From: Microbulbifer yueqingensis
GTDB taxonomy: Bacteria > Pseudomonadota > Gammaproteobacteria > Pseudomonadales > Cellvibrionaceae
Direction: 5' to 3'
Length of the DNA stretch: 64,000 nt
Assembly: GCF_900100355.1 (NCBI RefSeq)
Contig: NZ_FNFH01000008.1
Coordinates: 62,001-126,000 of the forward strand
In this document: positions 45,135 through 53,968 of the stretch, piece after piece
Layout of the letters: each line of letters begins with the position of its first letter
Position numbering within the stretch: the stretch's first letter is position 1
Translations under genes and position numbers: made by a program
Notes under the pieces: generated by a model
Database searches by the model: none
Seen by the model: the letters and a program-made list of their open reading frames with translations, nothing else
Told to the model about the DNA's origin: nothing

Positions 45135-45156
45135 TGCACGGCGGTGCAGTTTTTTT
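45135..45156 (+). terminator. Terminator-like hairpin between divergent genes
   Basis: TGCAC-GGCG-GTGCA followed by G and seven T (45150-45156). It points into the leader of the LOG-family gene. Because both neighbours are transcribed away from here, it cannot end either gene; it may act as an attenuator or be fortuitous. Confidence 0.4.
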
Positions 45157-45267
45157 CACGGGCGGGCCGCCCTTCCCCTATATAAGTAAGCGCTAACATT
45201 ACTGGAGCCATCGATGTGGTGCGGCGGCGGTGGTTGTGAGGGCGGAGGCAAGGAATAAGGAGGACAG

Positions 45268-45849
45268 GTGAACTACATCTGCGTCTATTGCGGTTCCAAT
45301 CCCGGGCGGCGGCCCGAGTACCTGCAGGCGGCCGGTGCGCTGGCGGCGGAGCTGGTGGCGCGGGATATCGGGCTGGTGTACGGCGGCGCCGGTATTGGCA
45401 TCATGGGGACGCTGGCGGACGAGGTGCTGGACCGGGGCGGGCGCGTGATCGGGGTGATTCCGGACGCGCTGGCGGTCCGGGAAGTGCCCCACCCCCGGGT
45501 GACGGACATGCGGGTGGTGTCTTCGATGCACGAGCGCAAGGCACTAATGGAAGAGCTCTCCGACGGCTTTATTGCCCTGCCCGGCGGGCTGGGCACCCTG
45601 GAGGAGCTGTTCGAGATACTCACCTGGGCCCAGCTGGGTTTTCACCAGAAGCCCTGTGGCCTGCTGGACGTGGCCGGCTACTTCCGCCACCTGGCCAGCT
45701 TCCTGGACCATTGCGTGGAAGAGCAGCTGCTGAAGCCGCAATACCGCGAGATGCTGCTGGAGGCGGACGACCCGGCGCGGCTGTTGAAAATGATGGAGGA
45801 CTACCGGCCGCCGGCCATGGACCAGCGGCTGTCGCGCGACGAGCTGTGA
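45268..45849 (+). CDS. LOG-family cytokinin-riboside phosphoribohydrolase-like protein (TIGR00730)
   Basis: A 193-residue protein starting at GTG 45268 with a strong AAGGAGGA site. The PGGLGTLEELFE motif and the N-terminal VYCGSNPG and GLVYGGAGIGIMG blocks define the LOG / TIGR00730 family, which removes ribose 5'-phosphate from nucleoside 5'-monophosphates such as AMP. The family is often mislabelled lysine decarboxylase. No clear operon partners. Confidence 0.92.
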   Translation: MNYICVYCGSNPGRRPEYLQAAGALAAELVARDIGLVYGGAGIGIMGTLADEVLDRGGRVIGVIPDALAVREVPHPRVTDMRVVSSMHERKALMEELSDGFIALPGGLGTLEELFEILTWAQLGFHQKPCGLLDVAGYFRHLASFLDHCVEEQLLKPQYREMLLEADDPARLLKMMEDYRPPAMDQRLSRDEL

Positions 45850-46264
45850 CGGGTATCCACAGCCTTCAGGCAACTGGATTGAATTATCAATTGCGGTTTC
45901 ACAACGCCGGGGCGGTTAGGTGGCGCTTACTTCGCTGGGCTGCCGGCTCGTGCCTCTTGCTTCTATTCGTGAAGTTTCTGTTACCCACACATTCCTTGGA
46001 TAGTTCTGTGAATAAGTTTTGGGTATCCCCCCTGAATCGCGTGGTTACTAGACTTAGAAAAAACGTTTGAAAAAACAACAGGTTATGGAGGCTCGTCCAC
46101 AAGAGATGGGAGTGCCGGGCCGGCATGTGGATTATTGCGCCGCGGCGGGCGGTGGTGAACGTATCAGTGTTGGTACAAACGGCTGAGTTATCCAGAGGAT
46201 AATCGCGGCTGGGGATAAAGTTTTGGCTTTGCCCGGTCCGGAGTTAAAACACAGAATCCTCTGT
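45850..46264. other. Intergenic region, nothing recognised
   Basis: About 415 bases after the LOG gene without a supported gene or RNA. It leads into the palindromic repeat at 46265. Confidence 0.4.
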
Positions 46265-46492
46265 CGTCATCCCGCTGGGCCGGCATTCCGGCGACTCGTC
46301 AGAGCAACGAAGCTCACGCCGGGAGCCAGGACCCCGGGGACCTGCCGTGACTCAGCAATATCCGAAGCGCACATTGAGCCTCGACGGAACGCGAGCCGCA
46401 GAGATACTTACTAATTCGGTGCCCTCTGCAATTCCCGACTCCGCATAGCTGGATCCCGGCCTTCGCCGGTGTGCCGGCCCAGCGGGATGACG
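46265..46492. repeat. REP-like element with perfect 21-bp terminal inverted repeats
   Basis: CGTCATCCCGCTGGGCCGGCA (in two parts, 46265-46275 and 46276-46285) returns as its exact reverse complement at 46472-46492, with about 190 bases between. Inside lies CTGGATCCCGGC-TTCGCCGG, typical of dispersed proteobacterial palindromic repeats. A direct repeat GACGACGGAGGTTT occurs at about 46490 and again near 46543. Confidence 0.75.
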
Positions 46493-46620
46493 ACGGAGGT
46501 TTGTATCCGAGCTATGGGGCTAGGCTGCGCCGGGCGAGCGGAATGACGACGGAGGTTTTTTCTGGGTTGGGGGTAACACTGGTAAGGCGTGCCAGTTTTT
46601 TGCGCGGCTGGTTAAATACA

Positions 46621-46657
46621 AAAAAGCCCGGTGTCGCAGTGCGGCACCGGGCTTTTT
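46621..46657. terminator. Bidirectional intrinsic terminator
   Basis: Stem GCCCGGTG / CACCGGGC (46626-46633 and 46645-46652) with flanking A5 and T5 runs. It lies 28 bases after the stop of the leftward FAH-family gene. Confidence 0.9.
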
Positions 46658-46684
46658 ATTTTTTCACTGCGCTAGCAGTGTCGG

Positions 46685-47692
46685 TCAGGCCTTCTCTACG
46701 GTCTGCTCGATACGGCCGAAGATGGACTTGCCGTTGCCGTCGAACATCTCGATGGCGATCCTGTCACCGAAGTCCATGAACGAGGTGGTCGGCTTGCCGT
46801 CCTGGATGGTCTCGATCATGCGGATCTCGGCGATGCAGCTGTAGCCGACGCCGCCGTCTTTCACCGGCTTGCCGGGGCCGCCGTCCAGTTTGTTGGACAC
46901 GGTGCCGGAACCGATGATGGTGCCGGCGCCCAGCGGGCGGGTCTTGGCGGCGTGGGCAATGAGCTGGCCGAAGTGGAAGGTCATGTCCACGCCGGCGTTG
47001 GGCTCACCGAACTTGTCGCCGTTCAGCTCGGACACCAGCGGCAGGTGTACCTTGCCCTCTTTCCAGTTGTCGCCCAGCTGGTCGGGGGTGACGCACACCG
47101 GCGAGAAGGCGCTGGACGGCTTGGACTGGTAGAAGCCGAAGCCCTTGCCCAGTTCGTTCGGGATCAGGCCGCGCAGGGAGACGTCGTTCACCAGCATCAC
47201 CAGCTTGATGTGCTTGAGTGCGTCCTCGGGGCTCACCCCCATGGGCACGTCGTCGGTGATGACGGCGATCTCGGCCTCGAAGTCGATACCGAAGCCCTCG
47301 CTCTGCGGCATCTTCACCGGCTCACGCGGGGCCAGGAAGGTGTCGGAACCGCCCTGGTACATCAGCGGGTCGGTCCAGAAGCTCTCGGGCATTTCGGCAC
47401 CGCGGGCCTTGCGCACCAGCTCTACGTGGTTGACGTAGGCGCTGCCGTCGGCCCAGTGGTAGGCGCGCGGCAGCGGTGAGTGGCACTGGGCCTGGTCGAA
47501 GGCTTCGCCCTCGATCTCGCCGTTTTCCAGCTGCGCGTGCAGTTTTTCCAGCTTGCCGGAAACCTGGTCCCAGTTGTCCAGCGCGCTCTGCAGGGTCGGT
47601 GCGATGTCACCGGCCGGCGCCATGCGGGACAGGTCTTCGGAGACCACGACCAACTTGCCGTCGCGGCCGGATTTAAGGCTGGCTAACTTCAC
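46685..47692 (-). CDS. Fumarylacetoacetate hydrolase family protein
   Basis: A 335-residue FAH-family hydrolase, starting at GTG 47692 just after AAGGAGG. Metal-binding acidic residues lie in FGIDFEAEIAVITDDVP, with LVNDVSLRGL and GTIIGSGTVSN as further core motifs. In tyrosine catabolism it would split fumarylacetoacetate into fumarate and acetoacetate. Its GTG overlaps the TGA of the upstream VOC gene (GTGA), so it is coupled to it and to hppD. A frame running on to 48004 overlaps the VOC gene and is not real. Confidence 0.92.
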   Translation of the reverse strand: MKLASLKSGRDGKLVVVSEDLSRMAPAGDIAPTLQSALDNWDQVSGKLEKLHAQLENGEIEGEAFDQAQCHSPLPRAYHWADGSAYVNHVELVRKARGAEMPESFWTDPLMYQGGSDTFLAPREPVKMPQSEGFGIDFEAEIAVITDDVPMGVSPEDALKHIKLVMLVNDVSLRGLIPNELGKGFGFYQSKPSSAFSPVCVTPDQLGDNWKEGKVHLPLVSELNGDKFGEPNAGVDMTFHFGQLIAHAAKTRPLGAGTIIGSGTVSNKLDGGPGKPVKDGGVGYSCIAEIRMIETIQDGKPTTSFMDFGDRIAIEMFDGNGKSIFGRIEQTVEKA

Positions 47693-48246
47693 TGTGCCTC
47701 CTTCTTGTTCGGATTGAATTCCCCTTCGCCGTGCATCCACGCGGCGTGGCGGGGCGCTTTCTTGGTGCGGGACCACTCCTCGAGCATGTCTTCGGCCACC
47801 CGCTTGAGCTCCTCGTGCATGCCCGGCTCGGCGGTGTTCGCGGCGAGCTCGATACGGTGCCCGTTCGGGTCGAAGAAGTAAATGGACTTGAAGATGGTGT
47901 GGTTGGTGGGGCCGAGCACGTCGATGCCCGCATCTTCCAGCTTCTGCTTCATAGCCATCAGCTCGTCCATGCTCTCCACTTCCAGCGCGATGTGCTGCAC
48001 CCACTGGGGGGTGTTCTGGTCGCGGCCCATGTCCGGGGAGTTGGGCAGCTCGAAGAACGCCAGCACGTTGCCCTGCCCCGCATCCATGAAGATGTGCATG
48101 TACGGGTCGGGTTCCCCGGTGGAGGGAACCTTGTTCTCGGCGATGGCCAGCTGGAAGTCCATGCCCAGGAGATCGCGGTAGAATTCCACGGTCTCCTTGG
48201 CATCGCGGCAGCGGTAGGCCACGTGGTGAATACGCTTGATGCCCAT
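47689..48246 (-). CDS. VOC (glyoxalase/dioxygenase fold) family protein
   Basis: A 185-residue single-domain VOC protein from ATG 48246. MGIKRIHHVAYRCRD gives the first metal His pair, WVQHIALEVESMDEL a second His, and DPNGHRIELA the Glu. This set matches glyoxalase/bleomycin-resistance type metal sites. Its role between hppD and the FAH-family gene is unknown; it may be a ring-cleavage or isomerisation step of tyrosine degradation. No homogentisate dioxygenase of the usual type is in the window. Confidence 0.8.
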   Translation of the reverse strand: MGIKRIHHVAYRCRDAKETVEFYRDLLGMDFQLAIAENKVPSTGEPDPYMHIFMDAGQGNVLAFFELPNSPDMGRDQNTPQWVQHIALEVESMDELMAMKQKLEDAGIDVLGPTNHTIFKSIYFFDPNGHRIELAANTAEPGMHEELKRVAEDMLEEWSRTKKAPRHAAWMHGEGEFNPNKKEAQ

Positions 48247-48250
48247 GGGA

Positions 48251-49339
48251 TCAGCCTTCTTTTGCCTTGTCACCGATCACGCCGCGCTTCAGCTGGTCGC
48301 GCTCGATGGATTCGAACAGTGCCTTGAAGTTGCCCTCGCCAAAGCCTTCGTCTTCCTTGCGCTGGATGAACTCGAAGAACACCGGGCCCAGCATGTTGGC
48401 GGAGAAGATCTGCAGCAGCAGGCGCGGCTGGCCGCCCTCGGTGGTGCCGTCCAGCAGCAGACCGCGGGCCTTCAGCTCGTCGGTGGGCTCGCCGTGGCCC
48501 GGCAGGCGCTCTTCCAGCATCTCGTAGTAGGTCTCGGGAGGCGGGGTCATGAATTCCATGCCCTGCTCTTTCAGGCGGTCCCAGCAGGCGATCAGGTCGT
48601 CACAGGCAAAGGCGATGTGCTGGATGCCCTCGCCGTTGTACTTCATCAGGAACTCTTCGATCTGGCCGCCGCCACCGGCCGCCTCTTCATTCAGCGGGAT
48701 GCGGATCTTGCCGTCGGGCGCGGTCATCGCCTTGGACAGCAGGCCGGTGTACTCGCCCTTGATGTCGAAGTAGCGGATCTCGCGGAAGTTGAACAGGTCT
48801 TCGTAGTACTTGGCCCAGTACTCCATGCGGCCGCGGTACACGTTGTGGGTCAGGTGGTCCAGGGTGTGGAAGCCACAGCCTTCCGGATGCTTGTCGACGC
48901 CCTCGATCCACTCGAAGTCGATGTCGTAGATGGACTCGCCTTCCTTGTAGCGGTCGATCAGGTACAGGGTGGCACCGCCGATACCCTTGATGGCCGGCAG
49001 GCGCAGTTCCATCGGGCCGGTTTCCACTTCCACCGGCTGGGCGCCCTTCTTGATGGCCTCTTCGTAGGCGAACCTGGCGTCCTTCACGCGGAAGGCCAGG
49101 CCGCAGGCAGACGGGCCGTGCTCGCGGGCGTAGTAGTCGGCGTGGCTGCCCGGCTCGTAGTTGGTGATGAAGTTGATATCACCCTGGCGCCACAGTTCCA
49201 CGTCTTTGGAGCGGTGGCGGGCGACCTTGGAGAAGCCCATGGCCGTGAAGACGGTTTCCAGGATGCCTTTCTCCGGCGCGGTGAATTCGACGAACTCAAA
49301 GCCGTCGAGGCCCATCGGGTTTTCAAACAAATCGGCCAT
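48251..49339 (-). CDS. hppD: 4-Hydroxyphenylpyruvate dioxygenase
   Basis: A 362-residue Fe(II) dioxygenase converting 4-hydroxyphenylpyruvate to homogentisate in tyrosine catabolism. Iron ligands are H162 (DHLTHNV), H241 (GIQHIAF) and E323 (FFEFIQRK), at the same spacing as the Pseudomonas enzyme (H161, H240, E322). The two VOC-like domains are complete. It is the first gene of the leftward group hppD-VOC-FAH; four bases separate it from the VOC start. Overlapping palindromes at 49420-49450 lie about 80-110 bases upstream and may be operators. Confidence 0.96.
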   Translation of the reverse strand: MADLFENPMGLDGFEFVEFTAPEKGILETVFTAMGFSKVARHRSKDVELWRQGDINFITNYEPGSHADYYAREHGPSACGLAFRVKDARFAYEEAIKKGAQPVEVETGPMELRLPAIKGIGGATLYLIDRYKEGESIYDIDFEWIEGVDKHPEGCGFHTLDHLTHNVYRGRMEYWAKYYEDLFNFREIRYFDIKGEYTGLLSKAMTAPDGKIRIPLNEEAAGGGGQIEEFLMKYNGEGIQHIAFACDDLIACWDRLKEQGMEFMTPPPETYYEMLEERLPGHGEPTDELKARGLLLDGTTEGGQPRLLLQIFSANMLGPVFFEFIQRKEDEGFGEGNFKALFESIERDQLKRGVIGDKAKEG

Positions 49340-49419
49340 GGTGGTCCTCCGTTATCTCTCTTACATCTCTCTATATCTGCGCAGCCATGCGGTTGTGGCG
49401 GCAGTGAGGGTAGTTTCAG

Positions 49420-49450
49420 GTGCAACGAAGTTAGTTGCACGTGTAACTAA
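49420..49450. promoter_or_regulatory. Overlapping palindromes upstream of hppD
   Basis: GTGCAAC-GAAGTTA-GTTGCAC (49420-49440) overlaps TTAGTT-GCACGTGT-AACTAA (49431-49450, centre CACGTG). Both are near-perfect dyads 81-111 bases before the hppD start, a plausible operator pair for a local regulator. No regulator gene is adjacent. Confidence 0.6.
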
Positions 49451-49775
49451 AGTCAAGAGACGCCAGCCAAATGTGTGGACAGTGGCCGCCATGCAGTCAC
49501 CAGACCGTGAAACTGACGCGATCTGCATCGATCTCCGCTTTTGCAGCGAAACAGGCTGCATATTGCGGTTTATCTCCCGCCGGTGCGACGGGCCGCCCGA
49601 TCGACTGCCTGGCGACAGGCTCCTGAGGCAGTTCTAGCGTGCCGGGAAGCCGGCCAGTGGTAACGGGTGGCGTGGCCCGAACAAACCAGCGCGGCCGGCG
49701 CCGCACCGTTACAATCGGGGCCGACAAGAACAACAGGGCCCGGCCATACCGGGCCGGCCACCGGATCCCGTAACC
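49451..49775. other. Rest of the divergent control region, nothing further recognised
   Basis: About 325 bases between the palindromes and the serine hydrolase gene. No frame, RNA or repeat that I support. Confidence 0.35.
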
Positions 49776-51152
49776 ATGAAGAAGACCCTGATCGCCCTGC
49801 TGGGCGGCGTCACCGCCCTGGCCCTGGTGCTGGTACTGCTGGCCCCGCGGCTGCTGGGCTTTTCCGTCACCCGCCTCGACGACGCCGGGGGCGTGGCCAC
49901 CGCCATGGGCGCCAAGCTGGCCTGCTCGGGCCACTTTATCTCTGGCTTCGGGCACGAGCGCATCGTCGACGACCTGGCTTCCTACTCGCCGGTCAACCGC
50001 CTGCTGGAGCTGGAATACGGCGAGCGCAGCGTCTCCGCCGCACTGCTGGGCATGGCGCGCGCCAGCGCCACCTACCGCGAGGGCCTGGGCTGCACGCTGG
50101 ATATCGGCGATACCGGTGCGCTGGACCGGGTGGAGCTGGCACCGCTGGCGACCCGTGATGAGGAGTGGCCCCGCGGCAACACCGTCTCCACTATCGACGC
50201 CAGGCTGCAGCAGCAGGTAGAGGAAGTGCTGGCGCGGGACAACGCCGCCGGCCGGCAGACCCGCGCGTTGGTGGTAGTGCAGGATGGCAGGCTCGTGGCC
50301 GAGGCCTACGGGCCGGGGATCGATGCGCAGACACCGCTACTCGGGTGGTCCATGGGCAAGAGCCTGACCGCGATCCTGCAGGGCCGGCTGGAAGCACTGG
50401 GACTGGCGGGCAGCCTGGAGGGACCGGTATTCCCCGAGTGGGAGAGTGACGCGCGCGCACGCATCGGGCTGGAGGACCTGCTGCAGATGTCCTCCGGGCT
50501 GGGATTCGACGAGACCTACGCGCCGGGCAGCGATTCCACGCGGATGCTGTTCGGCGCCCACAGTGCTTCGGGTGTTGCCCTGGCGAGCCCCGCGGCGCGG
50601 GAGCCGGGCAGTCACTTCTCTTACTCGTCCGGTACCACCAACCTGATCGCGCGCTGGGTACACCAGCGCCTCGGCGGCGATGTGCAGGCGAGTGTGGACT
50701 TTTTCCGGGACGAGCTTCTGCGACCGCTGGGCATGGCCCACACGGTATTCGAACCCGATCCCAGCGGCATCTTCGTAGGCAGTTCCTACATCTACGCCTC
50801 CGGTCGCGACTGGGCGCGGCTGGGACAGCTGATGCTGGGCGGCGGCGAGCTGGACGGCCGCCGGCTGCTGGAACCGGACTGGGTGGCGCGTGCCACCAGC
50901 CCCAACAGCAGTGCCAACGATCCCCGTTATGGCTACCAGTTCTGGCTGAATGGCGGCGGTGACACCCTGCGCTACCCGGAGTTGCCGGCAGATGCCTACT
51001 TCATGCGCGGCAACCGCAAGCAGGTAGTCATGGTGTCGCCGTCCACCAACACCGTGGTGGTGCGGCTGGGGTGGTCTTCCGGCGCCTATCCGACCGGCAG
51101 CAACTTCGCCAGCATACTGGCGGCGCTGCCAGCCCGACCGGATGGCGCCTGA
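49776..51152 (+). CDS. Serine hydrolase, beta-lactamase (class C / S12) family
   Basis: A 458-residue protein with an N-terminal anchor/signal helix (about 4-23) and a class C beta-lactamase-like domain. The S-x-x-K motif is in LGWSMGKSLTAIL, and the Y-x-N-like YSSGTTN motif follows in FSYSSGTTNLIARW. These proteins are usually esterases or peptidases of unknown substrate rather than true beta-lactamases. It is likely periplasmic. Confidence 0.85.
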   Translation: MKKTLIALLGGVTALALVLVLLAPRLLGFSVTRLDDAGGVATAMGAKLACSGHFISGFGHERIVDDLASYSPVNRLLELEYGERSVSAALLGMARASATYREGLGCTLDIGDTGALDRVELAPLATRDEEWPRGNTVSTIDARLQQQVEEVLARDNAAGRQTRALVVVQDGRLVAEAYGPGIDAQTPLLGWSMGKSLTAILQGRLEALGLAGSLEGPVFPEWESDARARIGLEDLLQMSSGLGFDETYAPGSDSTRMLFGAHSASGVALASPAAREPGSHFSYSSGTTNLIARWVHQRLGGDVQASVDFFRDELLRPLGMAHTVFEPDPSGIFVGSSYIYASGRDWARLGQLMLGGGELDGRRLLEPDWVARATSPNSSANDPRYGYQFWLNGGGDTLRYPELPADAYFMRGNRKQVVMVSPSTNTVVVRLGWSSGAYPTGSNFASILAALPARPDGA

Positions 51153-51180
51153 AGGAACCGGGTCAGCGGAGGCTGCGCGA

Positions 51181-51528
51181 CTACTGTTGCGGCTGCATCC
51201 CGCCCTGGGCGCACATACCGTCGGTGCCGCAGTCGGCGCCCTGGTTGAACTGGCCACCCATGCCGGTGCACTGCTGCTCGGAAACCGGCGCGGAGCAAGT
51301 GTTGTCGGCCTTCTGGCAACAGCCCATCATGTCGGTGCCTTCCATGCCGGGCTGCTGGCCGTCCGGCGTGGTGGTACCGCCGCCTTCCTGCATGCCGCCG
51401 CCGTTCTCCATCTGGCCGTTTTCCATGCGCTCTTCCTTGCGCTCCTCGCGTTCGCTCTCACATCCCGTGAATACCGCCAGCAGGCAGCCGATCATCAGCA
51501 GTTTGGTGGTGAATTTCAGCAGTTCCAT
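51181..51528 (-). CDS. Small Cys- and Met/Gly-rich lipoprotein
   Basis: A 115-residue protein with a signal ending in the lipobox VFTGC (Cys23). The mature part is Glu/Lys-rich, then Met/Gly-rich (MENGQMENGGGMQEGGG), then carries six Cys in CCQKADNTC, EQQC, ADC and MC. Possible metal binding or disulphide-rich surface protein. Unknown family. Confidence 0.65.
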   Translation of the reverse strand: MELLKFTTKLLMIGCLLAVFTGCESEREERKEERMENGQMENGGGMQEGGGTTTPDGQQPGMEGTDMMGCCQKADNTCSAPVSEQQCTGMGGQFNQGADCGTDGMCAQGGMQPQQ

Positions 51529-51607
51529 AATGACTCCCTCAGGTTTTGGGAATGGCCCCGGCCCTTACAGCACGGGAATTTAAATCGCACGGAATCGGCC
51601 CGGCTGC

Positions 51608-52399
51608 TCAGGTTGCCCCGCCCAGCTGTTGCCCGACCGCATCGGTGGCCGTCTCGGACAGGCCGAGTACCGCCGCCAGTGTGTCCAGGTGGGCTTTCTC
51701 CCGCGGATTGTTCTCGTCGATGGTCATCGCCGTGACCAGGTAAATGTTCAGCGCGGTGCCGGGGTCATTGACCCTTGCCACTACGCCATCCATATCCACC
51801 GGCTGCGCCAGCAGCCGCCGGAATTCTTCGAGCTCGTCGTCTTCCAGCTCGCCCGCGAGCGTGCCGGTAATATTCTGTCGCTCTTCTTCGGCCAGCGGGC
51901 CATCGGCCTGTGCCGCGGCCACCATCGCCTGCAGCAGCACGTCGGCCTGCTGCTCGCCCCGGCCGCCGCCGTCGCTCTCGGCAAAGGCGAACATGTGCTT
52001 GCCGGGGCTGGCCCAGCCACCGCGGTTGCCGCCTGGCCCGCCTGCGCCGCCGGGGGTGAACTTGCCGCGGCGCCGGCTGAAAACCTCCCCGAGAATGTCA
52101 TTGGGGTCGCTGCGGCAGCCGCTGTCCCGTTCCACCTGGCGCATCACCCGCTGCGCCGTGTCCACCAGCATCGCGGTGCCCCGCTGGCCGGTACCGGCCG
52201 CCTCGCCGGCTTGGGCGAAGGCTTCGGCCGGCGCCGCGTCGTGGGTGCCTGCCCGTCCGGGCACCGGCGGGGGCACCCGGCCCAGGTCGGGCTGCAGGGC
52301 ACTGTCGCCGGGCTCTTCCAGCGACCGCCCCCGCAGGCGACGGTGGAGCATCGAGGTGCCGGCACCCAGCAAAGCGCCCAGCAGTAACTTTTTGCGCAT
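51608..52399 (-). CDS. DUF533 / YebE-like protein
   Basis: A 263-residue protein from the ATG at 52399. The C-terminal domain (about 140-262: VLLQAMVAAAQADGPLAEEER ... ALNIYLVTAMTIDENNPREKAHLDTLAAVLGL) is the DUF533 fold of YebE, related to TerB. The N-terminal part is Gly/Pro/Arg-rich and disordered. Family members are envelope-stress-induced, but the mechanism is unknown. Confidence 0.85.
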   Translation of the reverse strand: MRKKLLLGALLGAGTSMLHRRLRGRSLEEPGDSALQPDLGRVPPPVPGRAGTHDAAPAEAFAQAGEAAGTGQRGTAMLVDTAQRVMRQVERDSGCRSDPNDILGEVFSRRRGKFTPGGAGGPGGNRGGWASPGKHMFAFAESDGGGRGEQQADVLLQAMVAAAQADGPLAEEERQNITGTLAGELEDDELEEFRRLLAQPVDMDGVVARVNDPGTALNIYLVTAMTIDENNPREKAHLDTLAAVLGLSETATDAVGQQLGGAT

Positions 52400-52619
52400 T
52401 CCGGACCCAATGTAGACCAAGCGTCTATGGGTTTAGCGTAGCCCAGCACTGACGGGTCTTCCGCCCCAGCCCCCGGATTTACTGCCGCCGCAGGCAGTGA
52501 CCGCCGGGCCGGCGCTGATTTTCCCTTTTGGATTTCCACCGAGTCGGTACAATCGGCTCCCGCTGGCGGGCTGCCTGCGCGGATCTGCCCTACCCTGAAT
52601 GCATTGAAAAGGACACCCC

Positions 52620-53603
52620 ATGATTCTTGCCGCCGTCGCCATCATTGCCGGTTTCGCCCTGCTGGTCTGGAGCGCCGACCGCTTCGTGGACGGTGCGGCG
52701 GCCACCGCCCAGCACGCCGGCATGCCACCGCTGCTGATCGGCATGGTGATCGTGGGTTTTGGCACCTCGGCGCCGGAAATGGTGGTGTCGGCCATCGCGG
52801 CGCTGGACGGCAGCCCGGGACTGGCGCTGGGCAACGCCTACGGTTCCAATATCGCCAACACCGGCCTGATCCTGGGTGTGACGGCAATGGTGATCCCGCT
52901 GACGGTGCACTCCAAGATCGTGCGCAAGGAGCTGCCGCTGCTGCTGGCCATCAGCTGCCTGACCGGGGCCTTCCTGTGGAATAACGCGCTGGCGCGCTGG
53001 GAGGCGCTGGTGCTGCTCGCGGGCTTCTTCGGATTGATCGGCTGGTCGATCTTCTCCGCAATGCGCGGCAAGGGCGACGTGCTGGAAGGCGAGATGGCGA
53101 GCGAGCTGGAAGTACACACCATGCCGCTGGGGCGCGCCATCTTCTGGGTGGTGGCGGGCCTGGTGCTGCTGATCGTCAGCTCGCGCATGCTGGTGTGGGG
53201 TGCGGTGACCATCGCCCAGTCGCTGGGGGTCAGCGACCTGATTATCGGCCTGACCATCGTGGCGCTGGGCACCTCGCTGCCGGAGCTGGCGGCCACGGTG
53301 GTGGCGGCGCGCAAGGGCGAGCACGATATCGCCATCGGCAACGTGGTGGGCTCGAATATGTTCAACCTGCTGGCGGTGGTGGGCATCGCCGGCGTTATCG
53401 CGCCCATGTCGAACGTGCCACCGGAGATGTTGACCCGGGACTGGCCGATGGTGGTGGGCCTGACCGTTGCCCTGTTCGTGTTCGGCTACGGGTTTCGCGG
53501 CCAGGGCCGTATCAACCGGCTGGAGGGCACCGTGCTGCTGCTGGCCTACGTGGTCTACAACAGCTACCTGGCGCTGACCATCACCCGCGCCGCGACTTCC
53601 TGA
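52620..53603 (+). CDS. Calcium/sodium antiporter (YrbG/CaCA family)
   Basis: A 327-residue integral membrane exchanger with about ten helices in two homologous halves. The two alpha repeats show the signature motifs GFGTSAPEMVVSA (about 47-59) and ALGTSLPELAATV (about 218-230), each with a Glu that binds the ion. It would exchange Ca2+ for Na+ across the inner membrane. Single gene, ATG at 52620. Confidence 0.93.
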   Translation: MILAAVAIIAGFALLVWSADRFVDGAAATAQHAGMPPLLIGMVIVGFGTSAPEMVVSAIAALDGSPGLALGNAYGSNIANTGLILGVTAMVIPLTVHSKIVRKELPLLLAISCLTGAFLWNNALARWEALVLLAGFFGLIGWSIFSAMRGKGDVLEGEMASELEVHTMPLGRAIFWVVAGLVLLIVSSRMLVWGAVTIAQSLGVSDLIIGLTIVALGTSLPELAATVVAARKGEHDIAIGNVVGSNMFNLLAVVGIAGVIAPMSNVPPEMLTRDWPMVVGLTVALFVFGYGFRGQGRINRLEGTVLLLAYVVYNSYLALTITRAATS

Positions 53604-53633
53604 CGGCGGGCCCGCCCGGGCTTCTTCCCAGGG

Positions 53634-53957
53634 TTATTCCTCGCCCCGCTCCAGGCGCGCCAGCCGCGCCTGCAGTCGCTCGATCTCTTCCAGCAGCTCG
53701 ATCGCCAGGGCGGCGCCGGCCAGGTTCACGCCCAGGTCGCGCTCCAGGCTGTAGACCCGCCGCACGCGGCGCACGCAGATGCCACTGAAGCGCCAGCGCG
53801 CCCGCCCGCGACCGCGCGGCTCGATTACGCCCTCCTCCACCAGCGCCAGTACCTCTTCCGCGGGAATGCCGCAGGCCCGGCAGAGCTCGCCCAGGGTCAG
53901 CTCACTGTGTTCGTCGAGGATGGCGGCCACCACTTCCCTACGCTTGTCAGATTGCAT
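53634..53957 (-). CDS. cbpM: Chaperone modulatory protein CbpM
   Basis: A 107-residue MerR-like helical protein (LTLGELCRACGIPAEEVLALVEEGVIEPRGRG...WRFSGICVRRVRRVYSLERDLGVNLAGAALAIELLEEI). CbpM binds the J-domain of CbpA and inhibits it. It starts 11 bases after the cbpA stop, the usual cbpAM order. Confidence 0.88.
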   Translation of the reverse strand: MQSDKRREVVAAILDEHSELTLGELCRACGIPAEEVLALVEEGVIEPRGRGRARWRFSGICVRRVRRVYSLERDLGVNLAGAALAIELLEEIERLQARLARLERGEE

Positions 53958-53968
53958 GGCCGTCTCCT

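Noticed and set aside
46685..48004. FAH-family gene starting at 48004
   Set aside because: It would overlap the VOC gene throughout; GTG at 47692 has an AAGGAGG site and the protein aligns from there.
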